From the NCBI GenBank assembly GCA_964293305.1, contig CAXYYO010000012.1:1-64000 (forward strand): DNA of 64,000 bases, in the 5' to 3' direction. The DNA comes from CALAGJ01 sp964293305 (lineage in GTDB: Bacteria > Bacteroidota > Bacteroidia > Chitinophagales > Chitinophagaceae). A program made the translations under genes and the position numbers. Within the stretch, counting starts at the first letter, position 1, and every line of letters begins with the position of its first letter. Positions 55,866-64,000 of this stretch are shown one piece after another. The notes beneath the pieces are model-generated. The model did no database searches. It was given only the letters and a program-made list of their open reading frames with translations, and was not told the origin of the DNA.

Positions 55866-57809
55866 TTAGTTCTTTTTTAATTGAATTGTATGTGATTGAT
55901 ATCCATCCACACTGTTAATGGTCACCCAATAAATTCCTTGCTGTAGCGATGAAATATTTTCATCCCATTCTTTGGTGCCTGTGGCAATATTTTTATAAGA
56001 TACTATTTGTCCTGTATGATTTGTTATTGACAAAACAAAAGGGTTATCCATAACAGTATTTAATACTATATGCACTCTATCAGTGGCAGGATTTGGATAG
56101 GTACTGAAGGAAAACAATGGGGCGTCTGTATCCTCGTCATTTTCAACCAACCCATTTACAGTAGTTGTAGTCTTGACCCTTACTATACGAACAGTGTATT
56201 GGCTAGCTCCCATATACTCATGCACACCCCAGAAGGTTGTATTGTCAACAGGGTCAACTGTTGAAGTGGAATAGTCACCCCAACGACCACCAAAATAAGC
56301 AACATTGGATTGGGTCGTATTTTTTGGAGCAGACGTGCTGCCGGCAGCGGCATCTTTAAAATGCATGGCTACCACTCCATTGGCACCTGTATCTTTTGAT
56401 GAAACAGTACAAGATATCATTGCATTTCCTTTCTTATTCATACTGATAGTACCCATCCAATAAAACTTTGGTTTGGTTACTGATACTGCATCGAAAAGAG
56501 TACCTGATTGTGCTAAAGTAGGAGTTGCCGTATTTAGATTGTTTATTTCGTACCATCTTACACCATCTCTATCGCCTGATGATGTACCAACGCCTAAATT
56601 ATTAACAAGGATAGAATGCGATGTCCACAAACTGACTGCCCCTGTACTTACATCTTTTGAAATGGTTGCCTGTAATAATCTGGTATCAATGGCATCTAAT
56701 GCGAATCCATTTTTGTTAGGAGCATCTTGTGGAAATGCCGTAGTAGGCACAGTGATATTGATATTTGATGATATGGAAGGTGTACCACCTGGGTTTAGAA
56801 TTTTTCTCATTACCAATCTACCTTGAAAATCATAATCCGTCCCTATAAAATAACCCTCAGTTGGATTTGGAGTGGTTGGATTAGATACGCCTTGCGCTGT
56901 CCACGGACCTCCGTTTCCATAGCTACCTACATTTCTAAAAGCAGTAACAGTTAGTGATCCGGCAATTAAGTCTGCTTTGTTTACAACAAACAAACTGGTG
57001 TGCAAAGTAGAATTAAACATATTACAACCCATATAAAGCGCTGCACCATCTACACCTAGTGTTTCATAGTCTGCAAATAAACCTGTATCCACATTTGGAG
57101 TAGGACCTACTTGATTTTGCTGAAAGTAAAATAATGTAACTGTACTCTGTGGTGTAAGTATACCAGAATTAATTGCTGCAATAGTTATTCTATTATTCTG
57201 TGATGCAATGGTAATACTTACAATAAACCATCTTTGGCTTAAAGGGTCGTAAACAACACGTGGATCTACAACGTTACTTCCACCTCTCACATCATTAAAA
57301 AAAACATCTGCATCCACATCGTATTGTAGAGCACCGTTTGTTTTATCAAAAACCCTGATTCTTCCGTTTACCACAAGCACAATTTGCTTTGGGCCTACCG
57401 ACATCATTGGATCTGGTGGTGCCCAACCTTGTGTAATATCACTTGCATTCAATGCATCAAATGCAAGAGTGATATCAAAATCTGTACTTGATGTTTTTGA
57501 CTGCACTGCTTGGCTACCGTATGTGGCAATGGCTTGGGATTCTGGATTCATCAATCGCTGTTTCAACAATGCTTTTTCATTGTTTTCAACCCTTCTATTT
57601 TTTTTCTTCTTTAAAAGACCGTTTGCTTTCATCCAAGCTTCTTTTGCAACCATCTGTTCGATAGTTGTAGTAATGCCCGATTCACCTTTCCAAGTTACAC
57701 CTTGCGTATAACCCGGCGGAGATTGTGCAAATGAGATGGAGTAAAATAATGGCATAGCAATTAAAATTGCAACAAGCACACCAATTCTTGATGTAGATTT
57801 TTGTAACAT
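55866..57809 (-). CDS. T9SS-secreted protein with beta-rich body
   Basis: The protein has 647 residues from ATG at 57809 (a TTG three codons upstream is the alternative) and a signal peptide (MLQKSTSRIGVLVAILIAMPLFYSISFAQ; shown by its hydrophobic core). The body has WAPPDPMMSVGPKQIVLVVNGR, VVDPRVVYDPLSQRWFIVSIT and GGRWGDYSTSTVDP. These look like a beta-propeller or sandwich found in several exported Bacteroidota proteins. The C-terminus is a type IX sorting domain (FSTYPNPATDRVHIVLNTVM to IQLKKN). Function unknown. Confidence 0.85.
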   Translation of the reverse strand: MLQKSTSRIGVLVAILIAMPLFYSISFAQSPPGYTQGVTWKGESGITTTIEQMVAKEAWMKANGLLKKKKNRRVENNEKALLKQRLMNPESQAIATYGSQAVQSKTSSTDFDITLAFDALNASDITQGWAPPDPMMSVGPKQIVLVVNGRIRVFDKTNGALQYDVDADVFFNDVRGGSNVVDPRVVYDPLSQRWFIVSITIASQNNRITIAAINSGILTPQSTVTLFYFQQNQVGPTPNVDTGLFADYETLGVDGAALYMGCNMFNSTLHTSLFVVNKADLIAGSLTVTAFRNVGSYGNGGPWTAQGVSNPTTPNPTEGYFIGTDYDFQGRLVMRKILNPGGTPSISSNINITVPTTAFPQDAPNKNGFALDAIDTRLLQATISKDVSTGAVSLWTSHSILVNNLGVGTSSGDRDGVRWYEINNLNTATPTLAQSGTLFDAVSVTKPKFYWMGTISMNKKGNAMISCTVSSKDTGANGVVAMHFKDAAAGSTSAPKNTTQSNVAYFGGRWGDYSTSTVDPVDNTTFWGVHEYMGASQYTVRIVRVKTTTTVNGLVENDEDTDAPLFSFSTYPNPATDRVHIVLNTVMDNPFVLSITNHTGQIVSYKNIATGTKEWDENISSLQQGIYWVTINSVDGYQSHTIQLKKN

Positions 57810-57890
57810 GATGAACAATTTATAAATGAAAAATAAAAACTCTTCTTTACAATTTAATCAAAACAAATATTCAATTAACAACAACTAAGC

Positions 57891-58961
57891 TTACAGGATG
57901 CACTTATTTTTTAGCATACTTCCTGCTTTTATAAAATCACTCACTAAGTAACTGATTAGTTTTCCGATAGCCGCACTTTGTCTTCCATCCTCCAGTTCAC
58001 TTGCCCCTTCACAAATATGCAGATATGCTGGCTTTGTATCAGCTGTAGTATAAGTAATATATTGCCTTGCATGTACAGGACTGATTCCCATAGGTGTTAG
58101 TGCACTGCTAAGCGTATCTTGAATGCAATCTAGATCTAATTCAATCCCACAATAATTATCCTCTGTAAACGATGTAGCATGCGCCACACTTTGTAAAAAT
58201 GTTCTCTTCTCATGTACATAAATATCTTCATAGGTTATGATATCGATAAAGGGTTCATTCACCATATCCATCCATACGTTTTGCTGTATATAATTTTCAT
58301 GTAATCCAATGATAAAGTATTTGTCTAAATATCCATCTTCATCCGCATATCTAAAGGCATTACCACTGTGTCTGCCTTCAAGTGGCCGATAATCAGCATG
58401 TGCATCTAAATTGATAACATTGATTTGTGCCAATGGAATTTTTCCCAATTGATGTAAGGCTTTTGCACTGCCTTTTATACATCCATAAGCATTGTTATGT
58501 CCCCCTCCTATTACGATAGGAATTTTGCCTGCTTGTACTATAATTTTTATTATATGTTCTGTAGCGTCATCTATTTCATTTACAGTATGGCGTAGTGCAG
58601 TAATTTTTTCGTCAGGGTTCAATGCATTAGATTCTATCAGAGCAGCAGTTTTTGTAAAATCTAAATGCCCTAGGAGCAAAATTTCTTTACCCCCCAAAAA
58701 ATCATTGCTTTGTATATTTAGAAAACTTTGCAAAAAAGGATGCCATGCGGTGTGGGCGCCACCAATACCATGGTTTGCCCTTATGCCAATATCTTCCGGT
58801 ATGCCAAGTATAACATAAGATGCAGAAGAGGAAGCTATTTCAGCCATCCAATCTGTGGGATTAACTATGGTGTGTATACACTCTCCAAGCTTTGTTTCAA
58901 AACGCCTGATTTTTATTAAAGACAAAATATCTTGTCTGTTATAAATCTTAAGGTGATGCAT
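57891..58961 (-). CDS. Formimidoylglutamase/arginase-family amidinohydrolase
   Basis: The protein has 356 residues from ATG at 58961 (MHHLKIYN). It carries the binuclear manganese motifs of the ureohydrolase family: GGGHNN, NLDAHADYR (DxHxD) and ELDLDCIQD (DxD). The overall arrangement favours HutG-type formimidoylglutamase or an arginase relative, with an extra N-terminal region. Other histidine-degradation genes are absent, so the substrate remains open. It is a single gene. Confidence 0.8.
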   Translation of the reverse strand: MHHLKIYNRQDILSLIKIRRFETKLGECIHTIVNPTDWMAEIASSSASYVILGIPEDIGIRANHGIGGAHTAWHPFLQSFLNIQSNDFLGGKEILLLGHLDFTKTAALIESNALNPDEKITALRHTVNEIDDATEHIIKIIVQAGKIPIVIGGGHNNAYGCIKGSAKALHQLGKIPLAQINVINLDAHADYRPLEGRHSGNAFRYADEDGYLDKYFIIGLHENYIQQNVWMDMVNEPFIDIITYEDIYVHEKRTFLQSVAHATSFTEDNYCGIELDLDCIQDTLSSALTPMGISPVHARQYITYTTADTKPAYLHICEGASELEDGRQSAAIGKLISYLVSDFIKAGSMLKNKCIL

Positions 58962-59142
58962 GCAATTGATTATGGCGTAAATGTAAGCAGAAATTAAGTC
59001 CACTACAAATGATTACCTAATCAAAATAATGAAATACAAGTATATATTAGTTTCTAACAAACTATGCTGTTATGCCCCAATCTTTAGGCACCCTGTTAGG
59101 GAAAAAATAGGTAGGAAAAATAAAATGTAGTTGTTCAAACGA

Positions 59143-60033
59143 CTATTTAATCTGTAGATTTATAGCTCCCCTTAAAATAGGGCTCAGTTTAGTTCCTTCT
59201 TTCAGCGAATTGCCTTCAAATATGATTTTAACCATCTTTGTTATACTATTGTAGTACGCTACTTCATAATCAACAATTGCAGCAGGTATGGTAAGAATAT
59301 TTGCTTGCAATATGGTAGTACTATTCTTCAAATCAAAATAATTAAATTCGGTTACAGGATTATTTGTTGAATAGGTTCCTTTTGTAATTGCAGCAGTTGG
59401 AAAACCAATTTTTACAGACAAGCTCGTATCACCAATTCCATAATCACCAAATATAATTAGTTCGTTTGATACATTGAATTCCGCAATTTGTACAACCCCA
59501 GAATAGGTTAGAGTATCATCAATAAAAGTCCAACTATTTTCAGGAATTGAATCTGCAAGTGTCAATGTAGAATTTCCTGTTGTGTCTTCTGGGAAAATAA
59601 CACCGGCACTATCTTGCACATGCACAACAAACTGACAAAAACTAGAATCAAACCCTACAAAAAATGTATCAGATATTGGTATAATCGCCACACCAACCTG
59701 TTTTAATCTGATAGTTTGCAATCCCGTATCATTAAGATTTCCGCTATCTGCAAATAAATAACCATTAGTAGTAGAAGTGGTGATGCTGTATTTACCAACT
59801 TTTGTCACATTCAATTGAAGGTTAACATAAGCAGTATCGCTTCCTGCACTCACCCCATTATAAAAAGTACCAACTACTGTAGCCCCAGTACAAAAACCAG
59901 CAGAATCTGTAGCAATACTTCCATCTGCAAAAAAATCATAGTCACCGGTTTCATTGCTGAGTTCCTTAGCACAAGAAATGATGATTACACTACATGAAAT
60001 GATTGCACAGAGGGTAGTAATAATATTTCGCAT
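59143..60033 (-). CDS. Hypothetical lipoprotein
   Basis: The 296-residue protein has a lipobox (IISC, Cys21) at MRNIITTLCAIISCSVIIISC. The following sequence is all-beta and rich in Thr, Asp and Ser, with two similar halves. The first contains GFCTGATVVGTFYNGVSAGSD and the second SWTFIDDTLTYSGVVQIAEF. I do not recognise a family. It is likely anchored in the outer or inner membrane. There is no obvious partner. Confidence 0.75.
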   Translation of the reverse strand: MRNIITTLCAIISCSVIIISCAKELSNETGDYDFFADGSIATDSAGFCTGATVVGTFYNGVSAGSDTAYVNLQLNVTKVGKYSITTSTTNGYLFADSGNLNDTGLQTIRLKQVGVAIIPISDTFFVGFDSSFCQFVVHVQDSAGVIFPEDTTGNSTLTLADSIPENSWTFIDDTLTYSGVVQIAEFNVSNELIIFGDYGIGDTSLSVKIGFPTAAITKGTYSTNNPVTEFNYFDLKNSTTILQANILTIPAAIVDYEVAYYNSITKMVKIIFEGNSLKEGTKLSPILRGAINLQIK

Positions 60034-60271
60034 TTTTATAAAATGGTAATTATTGGAATGATTTAAATGAACTGCAAATTAAATAAGAACCTTATTGGTA
60101 ATTCTAATACAATAATCAACGAATTGTAATAATTTTTATTGTTCAATGTAGCCAATTGATTAAAAGCTAATACAGAAAAATTTACGATTTCTCAAAACCA
60201 CATACATTTCTTTCTTTGTGCATTAAAAATTTTAGCATAACATACAAGTGAGAATTAAAATTGGACTCACA

Positions 60272-61462
60272 CTACCAAAGAGAAATCTCTTTCAATTCTC
60301 CGTTAGTATACTTATAAAAATATATTTTTTTATTCTCAAAATATTTTGGTGTGGATGCACTGCCATCTACCTTCTTGAAATCATAATCAGAAAATACTTT
60401 GGCATAAGAAGATGACATAGCATTCATAAAGTTTGTGGGATCGGACAGTAAAAGACGGGTGAAATGGTACATAGTTTCATAGCCTTTATAGACCATATCA
60501 CTCGGTTGTGCATAAAACTTTGTTTTATATGCTGCACTAATACGACTCATTCTTTCTTCACCCTTTGAATAATTGAATGGTGAGCTGATTACTATTTGTA
60601 AATGTTTACTGTACTTCCCTTTTACAGCACTCATGCTGCTCCAGTTTGGTAAGCCAACTAAAGTAAATGCATATTTTTCTCCAAGATCATTTAAAGATGC
60701 TATAAGGTGCTTTGCCCATACTTCATCAAAACTCCCACACACTATTATATTTTCACGTGTACTATCTAAAAAATATCTGAGGGTATCAGAAGCATTTTCC
60801 TTAGAAGGCAGCACCAATGTTTGAGCATTGCCAATTAAGCTGTCTGATTTTTGCTTGACCAAACTAGAAATTTTTGATTCTAAAGCTCCTGATTTTGTAA
60901 CTAATAAAATCTTTTTCCCATTATAATGATTTCTGATATAACCCCCCAAAGCCTCTACATGAGTTTGCCAAGTAGGATTGAGTAAATAAAAGAATGGATT
61001 ATTTACAATACCGCCATCATTTGGATAAGTAATAGAAATGACTGGTACTTGATTTTTATTTCCATAATCTGCCAATGCTTTTTGTTCAGTTGCATTAGCA
61101 AAAGACCCTAATACCAATGAGTAGTTTGAAGACTCCATTGCTGTTGTCAATTGCAGCAAACTTTGTCCTTTCTTATGCAAATCAAAAATGCTTACTTCAA
61201 AATCAAGGCCTTCTTTTTTGAGTGAATCAATGGCCATATTTATTCCATTATAAAACTCAAGACCCGGTAGAAAAAATTTCGAGATTTTTGTACTACTCAG
61301 TCTATAAATATTCCCGCTAAAAGCGGAATCTAAATAAAAAGGTGCCACTACCGCAATTCTTATAGGTAGTTGAGCACTATCTTTTTCAACGGGGGTTGCA
61401 TATATGTGTGACATACAGAGTATGCTTATGCAAACCACTAGTAATTTTTTAAATTTCATCAT
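60272..61462 (-). CDS. Type-1 periplasmic-binding-fold protein, exported
   Basis: The 396-residue protein has a signal peptide (MMKFKKLLVVCISILCMSHIYA). A full type-1 periplasmic binding fold follows (IRIAVVAPFYLDSAFSGN, LVLGSFANATEQKALADYG, VPVISITYPNDGG, ILLVTKSGALESK). It resembles substrate-binding proteins of branched-chain amino acid transporters, but no permease or ATPase genes are nearby. It may bind a peptidoglycan- or amino-acid-related ligand (inference). It starts 39 bp after guaA. Confidence 0.75.
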   Translation of the reverse strand: MMKFKKLLVVCISILCMSHIYATPVEKDSAQLPIRIAVVAPFYLDSAFSGNIYRLSSTKISKFFLPGLEFYNGINMAIDSLKKEGLDFEVSIFDLHKKGQSLLQLTTAMESSNYSLVLGSFANATEQKALADYGNKNQVPVISITYPNDGGIVNNPFFYLLNPTWQTHVEALGGYIRNHYNGKKILLVTKSGALESKISSLVKQKSDSLIGNAQTLVLPSKENASDTLRYFLDSTRENIIVCGSFDEVWAKHLIASLNDLGEKYAFTLVGLPNWSSMSAVKGKYSKHLQIVISSPFNYSKGEERMSRISAAYKTKFYAQPSDMVYKGYETMYHFTRLLLSDPTNFMNAMSSSYAKVFSDYDFKKVDGSASTPKYFENKKIYFYKYTNGELKEISLW

Positions 61463-61489
61463 GTGATTTCAAAATTCTGTACGGTAAAA

Positions 61490-61515
61490 CAAATTTAATG
61501 CCTATTCCCACTCAA
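61490..61515 (-). promoter_or_regulatory. Putative promoter of the binding-protein gene
   Basis: The minus strand reads TAAATTTG (61490-61497), an exact -7 match. A TTG (61513-61515) lies 15 bp upstream, partly inside the 3' end of guaA. The gap to guaA is small, so readthrough is also possible. Confidence 0.4.
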
Positions 61516-63040
61516 TAGTGGCCGGAGGTTTACTACTAATATCATATACAACCCTATTAATGCCTCTTACCCTGTTAATAATTTCATTTGACACTTCCGA
61601 TAGAAATTCATGTGGGAGGTGGGCCCAGTCTGCTGTCATTCCATCTACTGATGTTACAGCTCTTAGGGCAATAGTGTATTCATAAGTACGCTCATCCCCC
61701 ATTACCCCAACACTTTGTACTGGCAATAAAATGGTACCCGCTTGCCCAACTTTATCGTATAACTGATGTTTTCTTAATGCTTGTATATAAACATCATCCG
61801 CAGCTTGTAGCAGTTTTACTTTTTCTTCACTTACAGGTCCTAAAATTCGAATAGCTAATCCGGGACCCGGAAATGGATGTCTGTTAATTAATAATGCCGG
61901 AATGCCTAGAGCAATTCCAACTTTTCTTACTTCATCTTTGAAAAGAAATCTTAAAGGTTCAACAAGAGAAAGGTTCATGCTTTCGGGCAATCCACCTACG
62001 TTGTGATGAGACTTAATGGTAGCGGAAGGACCATGTACACTTACACTTTCTATTACATCGGGGTAAATGGTACCCTGTCCCAAAAATTTAACAGCTTCAT
62101 TTAATTCTGCTGCCTCTTGAAAAACATCTATAAACAATCCTCCAATTATTTTTCGTTTTGTTTCCGGATCAGACTGATTGTGTAAGGCATCATAAAATTT
62201 CTTACTGGCATTTATACCTTTTACATTGAGGTGCAAATGCTCATTATAAGTACTCAATACTTGCTCATATTCATTTTTGCGAAGCAACCCATTATCTACA
62301 AAAATTCCATGAAGCTTATGGCCAATTGCTCTGTGAATTAGTGTGGCAGCTACTGTACTATCCACGCCACCGCTCAATGCCATAATAACTTCTGCATCGC
62401 CTACCTGTTCCTTTATGTTGCTTACCGTTTCATCAATAAATGAGGCTGATGTAAAGTCCTGTTTACACTTACAAATTTCTATTAGGAAATTATTAATTAT
62501 TTTTTTGCCTTCGGCTGAATGATAAACCTCCGGATGAAATTGAATACCAAAAATCGGATGTTCAATATCGCTGATGCGCTGAAAACCTGCAATTGGGATG
62601 TCCTCAGTCTTGGCAATGAGTTCAAAGCCTACTGGCAATTCTGAAATACTATCACTGTGGCTCATCCATACTTGGCTATGCTGACTGATGCCAGCGAAAA
62701 TTCCGGAATGAGCGGTTATTTCTAACACAGCTCTACCATATTCTCTTTTGTTGGATTTACTAACAGTGCCTCCGCTTTGTTTGGCAGTAAGCTGTGCACC
62801 ATAACAGACACCCAACACCGGTACTTTCTTTGATAACGCCACCACATCGACCAGGGGTGCATGATCATCATTTACACTAAATGGAGAACCACTTAGAATA
62901 ATTCCTTTTATGGTTTGATCTGTATTAATTGCGGCGTTCCAGGGTACAATTTCGCAGTAAACCTGTGCCTCTCTTACATTTCTGGCTATGAGTTGGGTAA
63001 ACTGGCTGCCAAAATCAAGTATTAGAATTTTCTCGCTCAA
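61502..63040 (-). CDS. guaA: GMP synthase (glutamine-hydrolysing)
   Basis: The 512-residue enzyme has a class I glutamine amidotransferase domain: nucleophile Cys in [12 protein letters not shown] and His-Glu in [11 protein letters not shown]. The PP-loop ATP pyrophosphatase ([16 protein letters not shown]) and the GMP-binding C-terminus ([20 protein letters not shown], ending PPATIEWE) follow. It converts XMP to GMP. The start codon is TTG (63038-63040); the next in-frame ATG would cut into the amidotransferase domain. Confidence 0.96.
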   Translation of the reverse strand: MSEKILILDFGSQFTQLIARNVREAQVYCEIVPWNAAINTDQTIKGIILSGSPFSVNDDHAPLVDVVALSKKVPVLGVCYGAQLTAKQSGGTVSKSNKREYGRAVLEITAHSGIFAGISQHSQVWMSHSDSISELPVGFELIAKTEDIPIAGFQRISDIEHPIFGIQFHPEVYHSAEGKKIINNFLIEICKCKQDFTSASFIDETVSNIKEQVGDAEVIMALSGGVDSTVAATLIHRAIGHKLHGIFVDNGLLRKNEYEQVLSTYNEHLHLNVKGINASKKFYDALHNQSDPETKRKIIGGLFIDVFQEAAELNEAVKFLGQGTIYPDVIESVSVHGPSATIKSHHNVGGLPESMNLSLVEPLRFLFKDEVRKVGIALGIPALLINRHPFPGPGLAIRILGPVSEEKVKLLQAADDVYIQALRKHQLYDKVGQAGTILLPVQSVGVMGDERTYEYTIALRAVTSVDGMTADWAHLPHEFLSEVSNEIINRVRGINRVVYDISSKPPATIEWE

Positions 63041-63167
63041 AGTAAAATTTTAAAGTGAGCGAAGGTAATGGGAAACGGGGTTTAATGGAAAACGAGAATT
63101 GTTGGATAGATGATTAATTCTTTTTTTTACAAACCAGACAAAGGAAATCGTCGGAGGATATAAATAA

Positions 63168-63190
63168 AATCATGCTATTTCAGCATGATT
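63168..63190 (-). terminator. Hairpin terminator after the DUF1573 genes
   Basis: A perfect 9-bp stem (aatcatgct / agcatgatt) with a 5-nt loop lies about 100 bp past the DUF1573 stop. It is followed on the minus strand by TTTTATTTAT. Confidence 0.6.
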
Positions 63191-63290
63191 AAAATAGAAA
63201 ATGTGACTGTCAATATTTTGATATAGTGTAAGAAATATTGATGAATAAACCAAAGTTTCGTGATTAATATTGTATGCTATTTGTTAGAAC

Positions 63291-63662
63291 TTATTCTATA
63301 ACATCACCAGATATTGTGAGTATAATGGGATCTTTAATATTAATAAAACTTGTAGTAATTTTTTTTGTGAAAGCACCCGGAGTGTCAGCCTTGTAGGTAA
63401 CTTTTATTGTGCTTGACTTACCTGCAAGAATAGGCTTTTTATCGTAAGAAGGATCTGTACAACCACATTCTGCCACGGCAGATTTTATGATTAAAGGTTT
63501 TCCGGTATTGTTTGTAAAATTGAACGCTGTGGTAACCGCTACATTGTAGTTAATTTTTCCAAAACTATGCACCAAACGATCAAAATTCACTTTGCCCGAA
63601 ACTTGAGCCCATAAGCAGATGCCTGAAAACATCAGTGCAATAAATAATATATTTTTTTTCAC
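63291..63662 (-). CDS. DUF1573 domain-containing exported protein
   Basis: The protein has 123 residues from GTG at 63662, which gives a signal peptide (MKKNILFIALMFSGICLWAQ) and removes overlap with the upstream gene. An alternative GTG at 63683 would overlap the neighbour. The DUF1573 core reads FDRLVHSFGKINYNVAVTTAF, NNTGKPLIIKSAVAECGCTDP, SSTIKVTYKADTPGAFTKKI. These Ig-like domains are common in exported Bacteroidota proteins; function unknown. It follows a second DUF1573 gene by 10 bp. Confidence 0.85.
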   Translation of the reverse strand: MKKNILFIALMFSGICLWAQVSGKVNFDRLVHSFGKINYNVAVTTAFNFTNNTGKPLIIKSAVAECGCTDPSYDKKPILAGKSSTIKVTYKADTPGAFTKKITTSFINIKDPIILTISGDVIE

Positions 63663-63672
63663 AAATCTAATA

Positions 63673-64000
63673 TTAGAATCCACTGCCTTTCAACTCATCC
63701 ACTCCACTATTAGCAGGTGCAGGATTTTCAGGATTTTTATAGGTAGTGCCATGAAACTTAACAACTTGCATGTATCCACCCTTTACATATACTGTAATAG
63801 TTTTTGCAAAAGCTCCTTCCGTATAACCATTGAAGCCAACTGTGATTTTAAAAGTTTCACCAGGTGCATACGGACCAGATTGCCATTTGGGTGTAGTACA
63901 GCCACAACCTGCCTGCACATTTTCTAGTGTAACAGAATCCGTTGAAATATTTGTTATAGAAATATCAAACTCCGAAGGCTTGCCATGTGGTATTGTACCA
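63673..64000 (-). CDS. DUF1573 domain protein, 5' end beyond the window
   Basis: The visible 108 codons read through to the right edge without a stop. They begin GTIPHGKPSEFDISITNIS, then VTLENVQAGCGCTTPKWQSG, the same DUF1573 pattern as the next gene, with a C-terminal tail (NPENPAPANSGVDELKGSGF). A GTG at 63918 is inside the domain and is not the start. The two genes are probably a duplicated pair in one operon. Confidence 0.8.
   Translation of the reverse strand, partial: GTIPHGKPSEFDISITNISTDSVTLENVQAGCGCTTPKWQSGPYAPGETFKITVGFNGYTEGAFAKTITVYVKGGYMQVVKFHGTTYKNPENPAPANSGVDELKGSGF

Overview
The window is a stretch of Bacteroidota chromosome, most likely from the Chitinophagaceae/Chitinophagales (inference). 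Base composition is A+T rich. Four proteins end in the Por/type IX secretion (T9SS) sorting domain. Several families are typical of the phylum (DUF2911, DUF3078, DUF4249, DUF5522, BshC). A few upstream regions carry the Bacteroidota -7 element TAnnTTTG. Purine-rich Shine-Dalgarno sites are rarely obvious, and several genes start with TTG or GTG. I saw no rRNA, tRNA, CRISPR array, insertion sequence, phage module or plasmid function; this looks like ordinary chromosome with a few accessory islands.

Layout. 1-3532: a tight minus-strand operon of exported or redox proteins (GMC oxidoreductase, YHS protein, DUF1223 protein, GlcG/HbpS-like protein, and a gene running off the left edge). 3888-4763: an ECF sigma factor with a small HxxxCxxC protein. 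4984-11103: surface proteins (M43 metalloprotease, a T9SS repeat protein, an 854-residue glycine-rich repeat protein). 11549-18344: an orphan PGM1-like ATP-grasp ligase, an exported GH13 amylase, a YhiN-type flavoprotein and an MsbA-type exporter. 18455-26367: housekeeping genes (rbfA, a LolE-like permease, bshC, a DUF5522 gene, trmB, a DUF3078 protein, an acyltransferase, a DPM1-like glycosyltransferase). 26392-30057: dnaE. 30331-34626: a three-gene operon (CxxCGGxG protein, FtsX/MacB-type permease, 34-residue-repeat lipoprotein) behind what looks like a sigma-54 promoter and a perfect 16-bp palindrome. 34862-38789: a fadN-like gene, nth, a small protein and a DivIC/FtsB-like protein. 39173-45321: a thioesterase, a DUF2911 protein, a metallopeptidase gene interrupted by one in-frame TAG, and a DUF4249 lipoprotein. 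45424-55449: rlmH, a hybrid histidine kinase, a dipeptide epimerase, a CBS protein, sdaA, a subtilase, a membrane protein, a SprT-like protein, a YkgJ-like protein and xerD. 55866-64000: a T9SS protein, a HutG/arginase-family enzyme, a lipoprotein, a type-1 periplasmic-binding-fold protein, guaA, and two DUF1573 genes, the second running off the right edge.

The most distinctive unit is the 30331-34740 operon with its putative sigma-54 control and an exactly periodic 34-residue repeat lipoprotein. Next are the amber-interrupted metallopeptidase (40995-44228), the exported redox cluster at the left edge and the orphan PGM1-like ligase. Perfect-stem terminators are visible after the M43 gene, the metallopeptidase, the 55866 T9SS gene, the fadN-like gene, the DUF3078 gene and the DUF1573 pair.
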